Shown here piece after piece: positions 4,975 through 5,088 of a stretch of 5,088 bases of DNA (positions are counted from its first letter, which is position 1; the number at the start of each line of letters is the position of its first letter). The stretch comes from Candidatus Harrisonbacteria bacterium CG10_big_fil_rev_8_21_14_0_10_44_23 (GTDB lineage: Bacteria; Patescibacteriota; Minisyncoccia; UBA6257; 1-14-0-10-44-23). Location: the NCBI GenBank assembly GCA_002773475.1, contig PFBB01000006.1, positions 379 through 5,466 of the forward strand, read 5' to 3'. A model generated the notes under the pieces. The model saw only the letters and a program-made list of their open reading frames with translations, was not told the DNA's origin and did not search any database. The position numbers and the translations under genes were made by a program.

Positions 4975-5088
4975 CTAGCTCGCCGCAGCCACCTCCCGCA
5001 CCCAGTTCTTGCGCGCTCGCCCGTTCTTGCCCCGCTGGCGCGGGATGGTGGGCCGCTGCGCCCGCTTGGCCTCCTCGACCGCACGGCG
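4975..5088 (-). CDS. C-terminal 37 residues of an unrecognised, very GC-rich gene
   Basis: The minus-strand frame entering from the right edge ends in TAG at 4977-4975, just before a strong terminator. The visible product is Arg/Lys/Ala-rich (KRAQRPTIPRQRGKNGRARK, then NWVREVAAAS), suggesting a basic, possibly nucleic-acid-binding tail. The frame was chosen because 34 of its 37 sense codons end in G or C, a strong coding signature in GC-rich DNA, and because it stops before the terminator. The two other minus frames either run into the hairpin or through it. The stretch is 75% G+C (86 of 114 bases), unlike the AT-leaning genes elsewhere in the window. Recent transfer (phage or mobile element) or a chimeric assembly could explain this. 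No family is recognised from the fragment. Confidence 0.6.
   Translation of the reverse strand, partial: RRAVEEAKRAQRPTIPRQRGKNGRARKNWVREVAAAS

Noticed and set aside
1..5088. CRISPR array, tRNA or rRNA genes, transposase
   Set aside because: No regularly spaced repeats, cloverleaf-like sequence, rRNA segments or transposase motifs were found by reading both strands.

Overview
The window most resembles a small-genome bacterium of the Candidate Phyla Radiation (Patescibacteria). This is inference from AT-leaning genes, tight packing, a DUF1704-type gene, a TyrRS with an altered HIGH motif, and promoters placed so close to start codons that the mRNAs would be leaderless. The standard genetic code fits: the recognised genes end in TAA or TAG, and no internal TGA is needed.

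Layout, left to right. Positions 1-704 (minus) hold the N-terminal part of a DUF1704 (tyrosine-carboxypeptidase/MATCAP-like) protein that runs off the left edge. A 44-bp divergent intergenic region with overlapping, oppositely oriented extended -10 elements separates it from a plus-strand gene (749-1705). That gene encodes a membrane-anchored, coiled-coil, trypsin-like serine protease with a complete His/Asp/Ser triad. It converges on a minus-strand transcription unit that ends at a good intrinsic terminator (1704-1738). In transcription order this unit is tyrS (4822-3635), murC (3632-2229, only 2 nt after tyrS) and a small unrecognised gene (2159-1739) that is split between two reading frames. 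The unit is driven by a consensus-like promoter at 4829-4857.

Upstream of tyrS lies a 34-bp near-perfect palindrome (4865-4898). Beyond it is the strong terminator of another minus-strand gene, whose last 37 codons (4975-5088) are 75% G+C, in sharp contrast to the rest of the window.

Functionally, tyrS charges tRNA-Tyr and murC adds L-Ala to UDP-MurNAc, so the operon joins translation and peptidoglycan synthesis. The protease would act outside the membrane on an unknown substrate. The most unusual observations are: (1) a 42-nt in-frame insertion inside murC, made of a small palindromic element flanked by 9-bp direct repeats; (2) the large palindrome at the junction with GC-rich DNA; (3) the symmetric divergent promoter and leaderless starts; and (4) the frame-split small gene. 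I saw no CRISPR array, tRNA, rRNA or recognisable transposase.
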